Shown piece by piece: positions 1 to 8,694 of a DNA stretch of 64,000 bases; the stretch's first letter is position 1; each line of letters begins with the position of its first letter. The DNA comes from Nostocoides_A vanveenii. GTDB taxonomy: Bacteria; Actinomycetota; Actinomycetes; Actinomycetales; Dermatophilaceae. The notes below the pieces were generated by a model that saw nothing but the letters and a program-made list of their open reading frames with translations, was not told where the DNA came from and ran no database searches. The stretch is taken from contig NZ_BAAAPN010000034.1 in assembly GCF_039531165.1 (NCBI RefSeq), positions 62,001 through 126,000 on the forward strand, given 5' to 3'. The position numbers and the translations under genes were made by a program.

Positions 1-2
1 GC

Positions 3-938
3 GTCCCTGGCCACGTGACGCTGGGCATCCTCGGCCCCGGCGGCGCAGGCGTCGATCTGCGTGGCTGCGGCCTGCACGAGGCCGCGATCGTCGCCGCACT
101 CCCCCACCTCGCCGACTTCGTCGACACCATCGGCCTGATCCCGTATGCCGTGCCCACCCGCCACGGTGAGCTCAAGCATGTGGTCGTCACCGCCGCGCCG
201 AGCGGTGAGCTGATGATCCGCTTCGTTCTGCGCAGTACCCACCAGGAGGCGCTCATGCGCAGCCGGCTGCCCCGTCTGCTCGCGGCCCTCCCCCAAGCTC
301 GAGTCGTCTCGCTCAACATCCAGCCCAAACCGGCGGCCATCATCGAAGGTGACCGCGAAATCGTTCTCACGCAGGAAGATTCACTGCGTATGACGGTCGG
401 CCCGGCCCCGCTCTATCTGCGCCCGGACGGCTTCTTCCAAACCAACAGCACGGTTGCGGCTGCCCTCTATTCGCAGGCCCAGGCCTGGATCGACGCGGCC
501 GACCCGACGACCGTCTGGGACCTCTATTGCGGCGTCGGCGGCTTCGCCTTCGCCGCCGTCGCCCCGGGCCGACGCGTGGGCGGTGTCGAGATCGCCCCCG
601 GTGCAATCGCCTCCGCGCGTCGCACGAGCGCCGAACTCGGGCTGACGCCACCGGCCCTCACCTTTGCCATCGGTGATGCCGCGCACGCCGCGGACACGCT
701 GCCGGCTCCGCCCGACGTGGTCATCGTCAACCCGCCCCGCCGCGGCCTGGATCCCGATCTGCTCGCCCGGCTCGACGACGCGCCGGCCACAACCCTGATC
801 TATTCCAGTTGCAACCCCGCGACCCTCGCGCGCGATCTCGCCGCACTCACCAGCTGGCGGGTGAGTCAAGCGCGGCTTTTCGACATGTTCCCGCAGACCG
901 ACCACCACGAGGTGGCCGTGGTCGCCCACCGGGTCTGA
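3..938 (+). CDS. rlmC: RumB/RlmC-type 23S rRNA (uracil-5-)-methyltransferase, 5' truncated
   Basis: SAM-dependent methyltransferase that forms 5-methyluridine in 23S rRNA. The frame is open to the window edge, and the first visible residues (VPGHVTLGI) are internal to the family, so the N-terminus with the iron-sulfur cysteines lies outside. Visible are the SAM motif DLYCGVGGFA, the NPPRRG motif, the catalytic cysteine in YSSCNPATLARD, and the C-terminal FPQTDHHEVAVVA signature. The order and spacing fit the RumB (RlmC) branch better than RumA or TrmA. The next gene is convergent, 14 bases downstream. The family is secure; the exact target base is inferred from the branch. Confidence 0.88.
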   Translation, partial: VPGHVTLGILGPGGAGVDLRGCGLHEAAIVAALPHLADFVDTIGLIPYAVPTRHGELKHVVVTAAPSGELMIRFVLRSTHQEALMRSRLPRLLAALPQARVVSLNIQPKPAAIIEGDREIVLTQEDSLRMTVGPAPLYLRPDGFFQTNSTVAAALYSQAQAWIDAADPTTVWDLYCGVGGFAFAAVAPGRRVGGVEIAPGAIASARRTSAELGLTPPALTFAIGDAAHAADTLPAPPDVVIVNPPRRGLDPDLLARLDDAPATTLIYSSCNPATLARDLAALTSWRVSQARLFDMFPQTDHHEVAVVAHRV

Positions 939-952
939 TACCGCATCCGGCC

Positions 953-2545
953 TCAGTCGCCGGCGCCCAGTCCGGCGTGCTCCTGGCGCAGATCGCGCTT
1001 GAGGATCTTGCCGCTCGGATTCTTGGGGAGGGCGTCGGCGAAAACGACGTGCTTCGGTGTCTTGAACCCGGCCAGCACGGAGCGCGTATGCGCGATGACC
1101 GCCTCCTCGGTCAAGTCGGCCCCCGCCTTGGGCACGACCACCGCGGTCACCGACTCCACCCAGAGCGGATGGGGAATGCCGAAGACCGCGACCTCAGCCA
1201 CGCCGTCGAGCAGGTAGATGGCCTCCTCCACCTCGCGGGAGGCGACATTCTCACCGCCCGATTTGATCATGTCCTTCTTGCGGTCGACGACATGGAGGTG
1301 CCCGTCGTCATCGAGGTAGCCCAGGTCGCCGGAGTGGAACCAGCCGCCGCGGAACGCCTCGGCGGTCTTGTCCGGGTCGTTGTAGTAGCCAAGGGTCGCG
1401 TGCGGGCTGCGATGCACGATCTCCCCGACGACGCCCGGAGCAACGGGCTGGTCGGCGTCGTCGACGACGATCGTCTCGACGTTCAACGACGCGCGGCCGG
1501 CCGAACCGGCATGCGCGAGCTGCTCGTTCGGGCGCAGGATCGTTGCCAGCGGCGCCATTTCGGTCTGTCCGTAGAAGTTCCAGAAGGAGACCTCGGGCAG
1601 TCGGTCCTGCAACTCCTTGAGCACCTCGACGGGCATCGGCGAGGCGCCGTAGTAGCCCTTGCGCAGCGATGACAGGTCCGCGCCGTCGAAGCCGGGGTGA
1701 CGCAACAACCCGATCCACACCGTCGGCGGGGCGAAGTACTTCGTCACGCCCGCACGCTCGATGGTGGCGAGGATCGCCGCCGGGTCCGGCGCCGGCAGGA
1801 GCACACTGCTGGCCCCGAGATAGATGTCCGGGCCGAGGAAGCAGTCCAGTTGGGCGCAGTGGTAGAGGGGCAGGGTGTGCAGTTCGACATCGTCGCGATC
1901 CATGCCGCCGTCGGCGATGCAGCTGACGTACTGCCACAGCAGTGACCGGCTCGAGTGAAGCACGCCCTTGGGGCGGGATTCGGTGCCGGACGTATACATC
2001 AGCCGGATCGGATCGTCGTCAGCCACAACGACTTCGGGTGCCCGCGCCGTCCCGGAGAACCACGCGCCCGCGTCGATCCAGCCGTCCCCCGCACCCTCGG
2101 CCGCACCATCGCGTCCGGGTATGACCGCGGTGATCTCCACGCTGCCCCGCTCGGCGCGCGCGATCGCCTCCCGCGCCACCGGCAGGAAGCCGGCCTGCGC
2201 CACGAAGGCGCGCGCGCCGCTGTGGTCGAGGATGAACGCGATCTCCCCCGCACCGAGCATGAAATTGATCGGCACCAGCACCAGGCCCAGCCGCGCCGTG
2301 GCGAAGTTGAGCACCGCGAACTGCCAGCTGTTTCGGGAAACCAGAGCCAACCGGTCGCCGTGCCTCAGGCCGAGCTCGGCCAAGGCGGCGGCCCCCGCCT
2401 CGACGCGGGTCTCGAACTCGGCATACGTCAAGGCGACGTCGCCGTCGCTAACGGCGAGCTTGTCGGCATACCGCGCGGCGCTGCGGTGCACGAGATCCGC
2501 CAGAGCGTGGTGACGCATTCGTAGGACATCGTCGGCCACGGTCAT
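953..2545 (-). CDS. AMP-binding acyl-CoA synthetase (FadD-like)
   Basis: Predicted 530-residue ATP-dependent acid:CoA ligase that activates a carboxylate, probably a fatty acid, through an acyl-adenylate. The adenylate P-loop YTSGTESRPKGV lies near residues 185-195. The YGQTEMAP motif, the GWFHSGDLGYLDDDGHLHVV hinge, and the C-terminal PKNPSGKILKRDLR with the catalytic lysine are all present. I chose ATG 2545 because AAGGAGGAC lies just upstream; longer in-frame starts give a low-complexity Arg/Ser/Pro leader overlapping tpx. The gene is co-directional with tpx, 40 bases downstream of it. Long-chain substrate is a guess from the overall resemblance to FadD enzymes. Confidence 0.88.
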   Translation of the reverse strand: MTVADDVLRMRHHALADLVHRSAARYADKLAVSDGDVALTYAEFETRVEAGAAALAELGLRHGDRLALVSRNSWQFAVLNFATARLGLVLVPINFMLGAGEIAFILDHSGARAFVAQAGFLPVAREAIARAERGSVEITAVIPGRDGAAEGAGDGWIDAGAWFSGTARAPEVVVADDDPIRLMYTSGTESRPKGVLHSSRSLLWQYVSCIADGGMDRDDVELHTLPLYHCAQLDCFLGPDIYLGASSVLLPAPDPAAILATIERAGVTKYFAPPTVWIGLLRHPGFDGADLSSLRKGYYGASPMPVEVLKELQDRLPEVSFWNFYGQTEMAPLATILRPNEQLAHAGSAGRASLNVETIVVDDADQPVAPGVVGEIVHRSPHATLGYYNDPDKTAEAFRGGWFHSGDLGYLDDDGHLHVVDRKKDMIKSGGENVASREVEEAIYLLDGVAEVAVFGIPHPLWVESVTAVVVPKAGADLTEEAVIAHTRSVLAGFKTPKHVVFADALPKNPSGKILKRDLRQEHAGLGAGD

Positions 2546-2585
2546 GGCGTCCTCCTTCGAACTCAGCGAACTCAGCGGGGCAAGC

Positions 2586-3083
2586 TCATCGCAGCGCCGC
2601 GATGGCGGCGTCGTAGTCGGGCTCGGTGGTGATCTCGGGAACCACCTCGGTGTAGGCGACCGTGCCATCCGCGCCGACCACGACGACCGACCGGGCAAGC
2701 AGCCCGCGCAACGGCCCGTCGGACATGGTCACGCCATAGGCATCGCCGAAGTCGCTGCGGAAACTCGAGGCGGCAGTGACGTTTTCGATGCCCTCGGCCC
2801 CGCAGAAGCGGCCCAGCGCGAAGGGCAGGTCGGCCGAGGCGCAGACCACGGTGGTGTTTTCGAGGCCAGCGGCGAGCTGGTTGAACTTGCGCACGCTGGC
2901 GGCGCAGACGCCGGTGTCGACGCTCGGGAAGATGTTGAGCACGACGCGCCGGCCGGCCAGCCCGGCGAGCGTGACATCGCCGAGGTCGGTGCCGGTCAAG
3001 GCGAAATCGGGGGCGGGGGCGCCGACCCCGGGCAGGTCGCCGACGGTGTGGACAGGGGTGCCTTTGAATGCGGTATCAGCCAT
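2586..3083 (-). CDS. tpx: thiol peroxidase Tpx (atypical 2-Cys peroxiredoxin)
   Basis: A 165-residue Tpx that reduces hydrogen peroxide and alkyl hydroperoxides using thioredoxin. The sequence shows the peroxidatic cysteine in PSVDTGVCAASVRKFN and the resolving cysteine in the segment LPFALGRFCGAEG, the Tpx spacing. The N-terminal FKGTPVHTVGDLPGVG is typical for the family. The start is ATG 3083, which matches the normal family length; an upstream in-frame extension of 33 residues is not family-like. It is probably cotranscribed with the downstream acyl-CoA synthetase. Confidence 0.93.
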   Translation of the reverse strand: MADTAFKGTPVHTVGDLPGVGAPAPDFALTGTDLGDVTLAGLAGRRVVLNIFPSVDTGVCAASVRKFNQLAAGLENTTVVCASADLPFALGRFCGAEGIENVTAASSFRSDFGDAYGVTMSDGPLRGLLARSVVVVGADGTVAYTEVVPEITTEPDYDAAIAALR

Positions 3084-3244
3084 GCCTCTGTGTCTAGCAC
3101 ACCCCTGCGAGACCCGGCCGGCCACCCAGGAAGTTTCTCGGCTCTTCGCAGCAGGCACACGCGCAGTCCACAGGGTTGCCACAGGATCGGCCGAGAAAGT
3201 GAATCTTGTTGCCGGACAATCCGACCCGAGACAAGGACCAGGAC

Positions 3245-3442
3245 ATGATCGCCGTCGCCACCACGGACACCACCACCTTTACGGCCTACCGCTGGGAGGC
3301 GGGCACGCTCGTCGCGGCACAGCCGCGCCAGCGCGTTGGCGCCGCCCGCGGGCACGCTCCGAGCGCCGGCCACGCGGCCGCGGCCACGACCTCGGTCAGC
3401 CCCAGCGACCTGCCGACCCTCGTCTTTCTCGCGGACAGCTGA
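3245..3442 (+). CDS. small hypothetical protein, 65 aa
   Basis: A short reading frame, divergent from tpx and convergent with the amylosucrase gene. The start ATG 3245 has AAGGA about 9 bases upstream. The protein begins MIAVATTDTTTFTAYRWEAG and is then rich in Ala, Arg and Ser. It has no membrane segment or known motif. Its existence rests on the ribosome-binding site and the otherwise empty 370-base gap; it could be spurious. A hairpin overlaps its stop codon. Confidence 0.4.
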   Translation: MIAVATTDTTTFTAYRWEAGTLVAAQPRQRVGAARGHAPSAGHAAAATTSVSPSDLPTLVFLADS

Positions 3443-3464
3443 GCCCGAGCTCGGCCGGGCTCAG
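3439..3464. terminator. hairpin between convergent genes
   Basis: CTGAGCCCG and CGGGCTCAG form a 9-bp perfect stem with an 8-base loop, spanning the stop codons of both the small plus-strand frame and the minus-strand amylosucrase. There is no T tract, so it would be a weak or non-canonical bidirectional terminator. Confidence 0.4.
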
Positions 3465-5392
3465 CCGTCGACGACCCACCAGGCCGAGAAGGGCGCCAGC
3501 CAGATATAGCCGTCGCCGCCGATCGTCACCGGATGCCGGTCGCCGAGCGCATTGACGGGGTTGACGAAGCCGATCCCTTCGAACTCCATCCCGGGGAACG
3601 GGCGCCAGTCCTCGGTGAGGTTGTAAAGGCACAGCATCGGCCCAGATGCGTGCCGGCGAAGCGTCGCGAGCACGCCTCGGTCGATGTGATCGCCGAAGAC
3701 TCGGGAGTCCGCACCCGCGTGCAACTGCGGCAGCGAGCCACGAACGCGCGCCAGGTGCACCAGCCCCTGGAAGATCTTGCCGGTCACCGTCGTCAGGTCG
3801 TCGCGATCCTTGGCCACCTCCCAGTCCAACCGGGGCCGGTGAGCCCAGCGATTGTCGTCCTCGTGACCGGCCTCCGAGGCCCACTGCGGGTCGTTCAGCG
3901 TCCCGAGTTCGTCACCGGACCAGATCACCGGGATGCCGCCCCAGCCGTATGCCAGCGCATGCACCAGAAAGATCCGTGCCATCGCCGCCTGCGCGGCTTC
4001 TTCGTCCTTCGCGGCCGCCAGGCCGGCCAGCGACGCGGCGGTGCCGCTGGTGCGCTTGTCCCCCGTCGCCTCGTTGTACTGGAAGACCAGCCCGCGTCCC
4101 CACGAGCCGGCGACATCGCCGGCATACCAATCGGCGAGGAAGCGCCGGTGCAGAAAACCGTTGAGGCCGACACCCGCGGCATCCCGGTCGTCGATGGCCC
4201 AGCCGATGTCGTCGTGACAACGCGTGTAGGTGATCCAGGTCCCGGCCGCCGGGGTCTCGGGCAGGGCCCGCAGAGCCGCGCGCGCCAACTCCGCATCGCC
4301 GACAGCGGCCATCGACCAGCCCTGCACCATGAGGGAGTTGTGATAAGCCAGATCGCTGACCTTGCCGACGAAGTCGCCGACGCCGAGATACTGGATCAGA
4401 TCGCGCGGACCCACGATCGCCTCGGCCTTGAAGACGACGCTCGGCGCGGCGATCCGCGCGAGCGCCCGCAGCACGGCGGTCAGGTCGTGCACCTCGGGCT
4501 GGTTCTGGCAGTTGGTGCCCATCCGCTTCCAGGTGAAGGCGATCGCGTCGAGCCGCAGCACCTCGACTCCCAGATTGGCGAGGTAAAGGATGATGTCGAC
4601 ATATTCGCCGAGCACGTCCGGATTGCCCCAGTTGACATCCCACTGCCAGGAGTTGAACGTCGTCCAAACCCATGCGTTGAGGTCGGCGTCGAAGGTGAAG
4701 TTGCCCGGCGCGAAGTCCGGGAAGACTTCCGGCAGCGTTGCTTCATATTGGTCGGGCAGCACGCGGTCGGGGTAGGTATAGAAGAAGTCGCGATAGCGCT
4801 CCTCCCCCGCCCTGGCGCGGGCGGCCCACTCATGTTCCAGTGCAACGTGATTGAGGACGAGATCCATCACCAAGGACATGCCCCGGTCACGCAAGGCATC
4901 GGCGAGGTGCTGCAGATCGGCGGTGGTGCCGAGGTCCGGACGAACCGAGCGGTAGTCGGCCACGGCATACCCGCCGTCGTTGTCACCATCGCGCGGCCGC
5001 AGCAGCGGCATGAGGTGGAGATAGGTGACGCCGAGCTCCTGCAGGTAGTCCAGATGTGACTCGACACCGCGCAGATCGCCAGCGAACCGCTCTGTGTAGC
5101 AGGCATATCCGACCATGTGGGGGTCCTGCAGCCAGTCCGGCGTCAGCAGTCGCTCCCGGTCGTGGCGGCACAGGGCCTCCGGTCGGTCCCGGTAGGCCCG
5201 CGCGGCCCGGATCACCAGATCGCACGCCAGGGCATCCGCATCTCGCTCGGCGCTGTAGAGATGATCGAGACTGGTCTGAATCACGACAAACCAGCGGTCG
5301 AGCCGCTGGGCAAACTCTTCCTGGCGATAGGGGTCGAGATCCGCGAGAACTTTTCGGGCGGCGGCATGGACCTGCTGGGGGGCGCGCTGCAT
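3461..5392 (-). CDS. amylosucrase-type GH13 glucosyltransferase
   Basis: A 643-residue GH13 enzyme predicted to use sucrose as glucosyl donor to make alpha-1,4-glucan and release fructose. Its sequence follows Neisseria amylosucrase throughout: VGYACYTERFAGDLRGV, YLHLMPLLRPRDGDNDGGYA, TTFNSWQWDVNWGNP, and SGDELGTLNDPQWA. The nucleophile Asp is in VLRLDAIAF (about residue 280), the acid Glu in VFKAEAIV (about 322), and the third carboxylate in TRCHDDIGW (about 393). The length equals the family. ATG 5392 is preferred; ATG 5440 adds 16 basic residues, and neither has a clear ribosome-binding site. No sucrose transporter is adjacent. Trehalose synthase and sucrose hydrolase are the alternatives. 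Confidence 0.88.
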   Translation of the reverse strand: MQRAPQQVHAAARKVLADLDPYRQEEFAQRLDRWFVVIQTSLDHLYSAERDADALACDLVIRAARAYRDRPEALCRHDRERLLTPDWLQDPHMVGYACYTERFAGDLRGVESHLDYLQELGVTYLHLMPLLRPRDGDNDGGYAVADYRSVRPDLGTTADLQHLADALRDRGMSLVMDLVLNHVALEHEWAARARAGEERYRDFFYTYPDRVLPDQYEATLPEVFPDFAPGNFTFDADLNAWVWTTFNSWQWDVNWGNPDVLGEYVDIILYLANLGVEVLRLDAIAFTWKRMGTNCQNQPEVHDLTAVLRALARIAAPSVVFKAEAIVGPRDLIQYLGVGDFVGKVSDLAYHNSLMVQGWSMAAVGDAELARAALRALPETPAAGTWITYTRCHDDIGWAIDDRDAAGVGLNGFLHRRFLADWYAGDVAGSWGRGLVFQYNEATGDKRTSGTAASLAGLAAAKDEEAAQAAMARIFLVHALAYGWGGIPVIWSGDELGTLNDPQWASEAGHEDDNRWAHRPRLDWEVAKDRDDLTTVTGKIFQGLVHLARVRGSLPQLHAGADSRVFGDHIDRGVLATLRRHASGPMLCLYNLTEDWRPFPGMEFEGIGFVNPVNALGDRHPVTIGGDGYIWLAPFSAWWVVDG

Positions 5393-5452
5393 ACGCCTAT
5401 CTAATCGGAGGGGGACACGCGGGCGCGAGGGGCCTTCCATCCTGTGACCACA

Positions 5453-5923
5453 TCAGTCGATGGGGCTCTCCGGGTCGCTCAGGCGCATCGTCACCGGCGT
5501 CGGCACTTGCACGGTCCGGGACACCGTGCACAGGCGGTCGTGCGACATCGCCACTGCGCGCGGCAGCATCTCGCGGGCCCGGTCTCCGGCCTCGTCGTCC
5601 GGGAACCGGACGGTGAAGGTGACCTCGATGTCGGTGAGCCGATTGCCGCTCTCGTCGCGGATTTTGGTGCCGTTCGAGGTGACGTCGAAGGCCGTGGGCT
5701 CGGCCCGTTTGCCGGTGATCAGATCGACGTCGACGGCACTGCAGCCCGCGATCGCGGTCAACAACAACTCGACCGGGGTGAAGTCGCTGTCGTCGCCCGA
5801 ACCGAAGGTGAGTTCGCCGCCACGGGGGTTGCGGGCGGCATACCGGCCGGATGCGATGCGGGTGAACTCGACGGACCGGGCGCCGAGACCGGGGCCGGTG
5901 CGCTCCTCACCGACCGAGGTCAC
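5453..5923 (-). CDS. OsmC/Ohr-family protein
   Basis: A 156-residue OsmC-like protein; the family reduces organic hydroperoxides with thiols. The pattern SDFTPVELLLTAIAGCSAVD carries the first conserved cysteine, and a second cysteine lies in SHDRLCTVSRTVQ near residue 132, at the expected positions. The GTG start overlaps the TGA of the upstream GCS2 gene (GTGA), so the two are translationally coupled. The pairing with a gamma-glutamyl-cysteine-ligase-like protein suggests thiol or peroxide stress defence (inference). It belongs to the YhfA-like OsmC branch rather than to classical Ohr. Confidence 0.85.
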   Translation of the reverse strand: MTSVGEERTGPGLGARSVEFTRIASGRYAARNPRGGELTFGSGDDSDFTPVELLLTAIAGCSAVDVDLITGKRAEPTAFDVTSNGTKIRDESGNRLTDIEVTFTVRFPDDEAGDRAREMLPRAVAMSHDRLCTVSRTVQVPTPVTMRLSDPESPID

Positions 5924-7404
5924 GCGTGCACCGACCACGTATGCACGGGGGCGTTCGTGTGCACATTGGCGGCGTACCGCTCCAGCATGGTGGCGAGGGC
6001 GGTGGGCCGGTCGAGCCCCGAATCCTCCAGCTTCGCGACCACTTGGGTCTGCCAGGTCGCTCCGTTCATGCCCGTGGTGCACCGGCCCTCGATCACGGCC
6101 AGGTAGCGGTCGCGGACGGCCTGCGAGACACCCCAGTCGGCCAGGCCCTGGTGGGCCAGGGGTAGCAGGTGCCGAAGGATGAGCTCGTCCACGGGGACCT
6201 CGCCGTAGCCCGGCCAGTAGATGCGCGCGTCGATGCCGTCGCGGGCGCACCGCTGGAAGTTCTCCTCGGCTGCGGGGAAGCTCATGCGCGACCAGACCGG
6301 GCGGTCCTCGGAGGCCAGCACCCGGACGCAGCCGTAGTAGAAGGCCGCGTTGGCGAGGACGTCGATCATCGACGGGCCCGCGGGGAGCACGCGATTCTCG
6401 ACCCGCAGGTGGGGACGACCGCCGGCGGTGTCGTAGATCGGCCGGTTCCAGCGGTAGATCGTGCCATTGTGCAGGCGCAACTCGGCGAGGGTCGGAGCGA
6501 TGCCCTGGTCGAGCTGGCGCATGGGATCCTCGTCGCTGCATTCGGCGAGCAGCGCGGGGAAATAGCGGACGTTCTCCTCGAAGAGGTCGAAGATCGAGGT
6601 GATCCAGCGCTCCCCGAAGAAGACGCGGGGGCGGACGCCCTGGTTCTTCAACTCGATAGCCCGGGTGTCGGTGGCCTGCTTGAACAACTCGATCCGCGTC
6701 TCGGCATGCAGTCGCTTGCCGAAGAAGAACGGCGAGTTCGCGGCGAGCGCGAGTTGGGGGCCGCAGATCACCTGGGCGGCGTTCCAATAGGCGGCGAAGT
6801 CGGACGGGGCGACCTGCAAGTGCAATTGCACCGAGGTGCACGCGGATTCGGGCGCGATGGTGTCGCTATAGGTCGAGACCCGCTCCCCCGTGGGGCCTTC
6901 GATGTCGAGGTAGATGTCCTCGCCGCGGGCATAGAAGATCGAGTCGTTGAGGGCGGCATACCGGTTGTTGGCGGTGATCCAGTCGCCCGCGAAGTGTTCC
7001 GGCATGATCGTCGGCAGGATGCCGATGGGCACGATGCGCGAGCCGGTGGTGCGCGCCTTGGTCTCGGCCTCGTTCAGCGAGCGGCGCAGATCGCCCTCGA
7101 GTTCGAGCGCGGCGTCGCCCGGCAGCGGCCGCGGGCTGACGTTCATCTCGATGTTGTATTGCGCCAGCTCGGTCTGGAAGTCCGGGTCGGCAATGGCCTC
7201 GAGGACTTCGAGGTTGGCGAATCGCGGCTGGAAATGGTCGTCGACGAGATTGAGCTCGATCTCCATCCCGGTCATCGGCCGCTCGAAGTCGAACTGGCTG
7301 TCCGCGAGCATGCGTTCGAAGACGTCGAGATTCTGGCGGACCTTTTCGCGGTACCGCTGGCGTTCCTCGCGGGTATAGCTCTTCGACTCGACTTCGACGC
7401 CCAT
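5920..7404 (-). CDS. glutamate-cysteine ligase family protein (GCS2)
   Basis: A 494-residue ATP-dependent carboxylate-amine ligase-like protein of the GCS2 family. It shows TGMEIELNLVD near the N-terminus, a central ESACTSVQLHLQV segment, and ELRLHNGTIYRWNRP followed by RVENRVLPAGPSMID, which match the long actinobacterial GCS2 type. ATG 7404 (MGVEVESKSYTREERQRYRE) agrees with homologous N-termini; ATG 7422 is also in frame. Actinobacteria mostly lack glutathione and use mycothiol, so the product may be gamma-glutamylcysteine or another gamma-glutamyl amide; the acceptor is not shown by the sequence. It is coupled to the downstream OsmC gene. Confidence 0.82.
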   Translation of the reverse strand: MGVEVESKSYTREERQRYREKVRQNLDVFERMLADSQFDFERPMTGMEIELNLVDDHFQPRFANLEVLEAIADPDFQTELAQYNIEMNVSPRPLPGDAALELEGDLRRSLNEAETKARTTGSRIVPIGILPTIMPEHFAGDWITANNRYAALNDSIFYARGEDIYLDIEGPTGERVSTYSDTIAPESACTSVQLHLQVAPSDFAAYWNAAQVICGPQLALAANSPFFFGKRLHAETRIELFKQATDTRAIELKNQGVRPRVFFGERWITSIFDLFEENVRYFPALLAECSDEDPMRQLDQGIAPTLAELRLHNGTIYRWNRPIYDTAGGRPHLRVENRVLPAGPSMIDVLANAAFYYGCVRVLASEDRPVWSRMSFPAAEENFQRCARDGIDARIYWPGYGEVPVDELILRHLLPLAHQGLADWGVSQAVRDRYLAVIEGRCTTGMNGATWQTQVVAKLEDSGLDRPTALATMLERYAANVHTNAPVHTWSVHA

Positions 7405-7521
7405 TGGCACACCCAACCACATCTGCAGGCGCCTGTGCGGGACCGCTCGCAGCCGGACGGATCAGGCAACACGCGCCCACCCTCCGAGGGGTTGTCGGTG
7501 CTCCCACCTAGCCTGAAAACC

Positions 7522-8694
7522 ATGCGGGCCCTGCACACCTCCGACTGGCACCTGGGCCGGGCGTTCAAGAACGTCGGGATGCTGGGTGTGCAGGCGCGCG
7601 CGCTCGATCAGCTCGTGGAGGTCGTGCGGTCCGAGCGGATCGAGGCGGTGCTCGTCTCGGGTGATGTCTACGACCGCGCCGTGCCCGCACCGGACGCGGT
7701 GAGCCTGCTCTCGCAGACCCTCGAGCGACTCGTCGACGCCGGTGCGCGCGTCGTCGTGAGCAGCGGCAATCACGACTCGGCCACCCGGTTGGGCTTCGCG
7801 TCGGCCCTGCTGCGCCCGGCCGGCGTGCATCTGGCGACCGCACTCGATGACATCGGCCGGGGCGTCGAGATCTCCGGCGTGACGATCTACCCCATCCCGT
7901 ATCTCGAGCCCACTGTGTGTGCGGACCACCTCGGCGCGACCGAGCGCACCCACGCCGCAGTCATGCGGGCCGCGATCGCCCGCGTGCGCTCCCGGCATCG
8001 CGGCGGGCCGTATGCCGTGCTCGCGCACGCGGTCGTCACCGGTGGGCAGGGGTGTGAGTCGGAGCGCGAACTCGCCGCGGGCGGGCTGTCCGCCATCCCG
8101 GCGCGCGTGTTTGCCGGGGCGGCCTATGTCGCGATGGGCCACCTGCACGGCCCCCAGCAGCTGACGCCGAGGGTCAACTACAGCGGATCACCGTGGGCGA
8201 TGTCCTTTGGCGAGGCCACCCATTCCAAGAGTTGGACTCTGGTGGACATCTCGACGTCCGGCGAGGTGCGCGTCGCGCGCGCGCCGGTCCCGGTCGACCG
8301 CCCGCTGGCCCGTCTGCGCGGCCGGTTGGCCGACCTGCTGGCCGACCCACGGCATACGGCCGCGGAGGCTGCCTGGTGCTCGGTCGTGCTGACCGATCCG
8401 GTGCGACCGCTGGGAGCGATGGATCGGCTCCGGGCCCGCTTTCCGCATGCCATCGAGCTGACCTTCGAGCCGGCCGGCAGCGTGGGTGCCCCGATGACGT
8501 ATGCCCGCCGAGTCCAGGACCGCACGCCACTGGACGTGTGCTGCGACTTCGTCAGCCACGTCCGCGGTGGGGCCGGGGCCGATGCCGCCGAGCGGGAGTT
8601 GCTATCGAGCGCCGTGGAGGCGGCCCGCAGGGACCGCGCGGTTCGTGAGGACGAGGGCGTGGCTGCCGGTGCGAGGACGGCCGAGGCCTCGTGA
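7522..8694 (+). CDS. sbcD: nuclease SbcD (Mre11-like)
   Basis: A 390-residue Mn-dependent nuclease subunit of SbcCD, which trims DNA ends, hairpins and protein-blocked breaks. The phosphoesterase motifs are in order: HTSDWHLGR, VSGDVYDR, SSGNHDS, LAHAVVTG and GHLHGPQ. The start ATG 7522 gives the typical MRALHTSDWHLGR N-terminus; longer in-frame extensions run antisense to the GCS2 gene. Its TGA overlaps the GTG of sbcC by four bases. It is divergent from GCS2 across about 117 bases. Confidence 0.95.
   Translation: MRALHTSDWHLGRAFKNVGMLGVQARALDQLVEVVRSERIEAVLVSGDVYDRAVPAPDAVSLLSQTLERLVDAGARVVVSSGNHDSATRLGFASALLRPAGVHLATALDDIGRGVEISGVTIYPIPYLEPTVCADHLGATERTHAAVMRAAIARVRSRHRGGPYAVLAHAVVTGGQGCESERELAAGGLSAIPARVFAGAAYVAMGHLHGPQQLTPRVNYSGSPWAMSFGEATHSKSWTLVDISTSGEVRVARAPVPVDRPLARLRGRLADLLADPRHTAAEAAWCSVVLTDPVRPLGAMDRLRARFPHAIELTFEPAGSVGAPMTYARRVQDRTPLDVCCDFVSHVRGGAGADAAERELLSSAVEAARRDRAVREDEGVAAGARTAEAS

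Noticed and set aside
3533..5059. 508-residue plus-strand open frame
   Set aside because: Antisense to a clear amylosucrase and without a family pattern.
6169..7521. Long plus-strand open frame running into sbcD
   Set aside because: It is antisense to the GCS2 gene with no family signature; the SbcD homology starts only at 7522.
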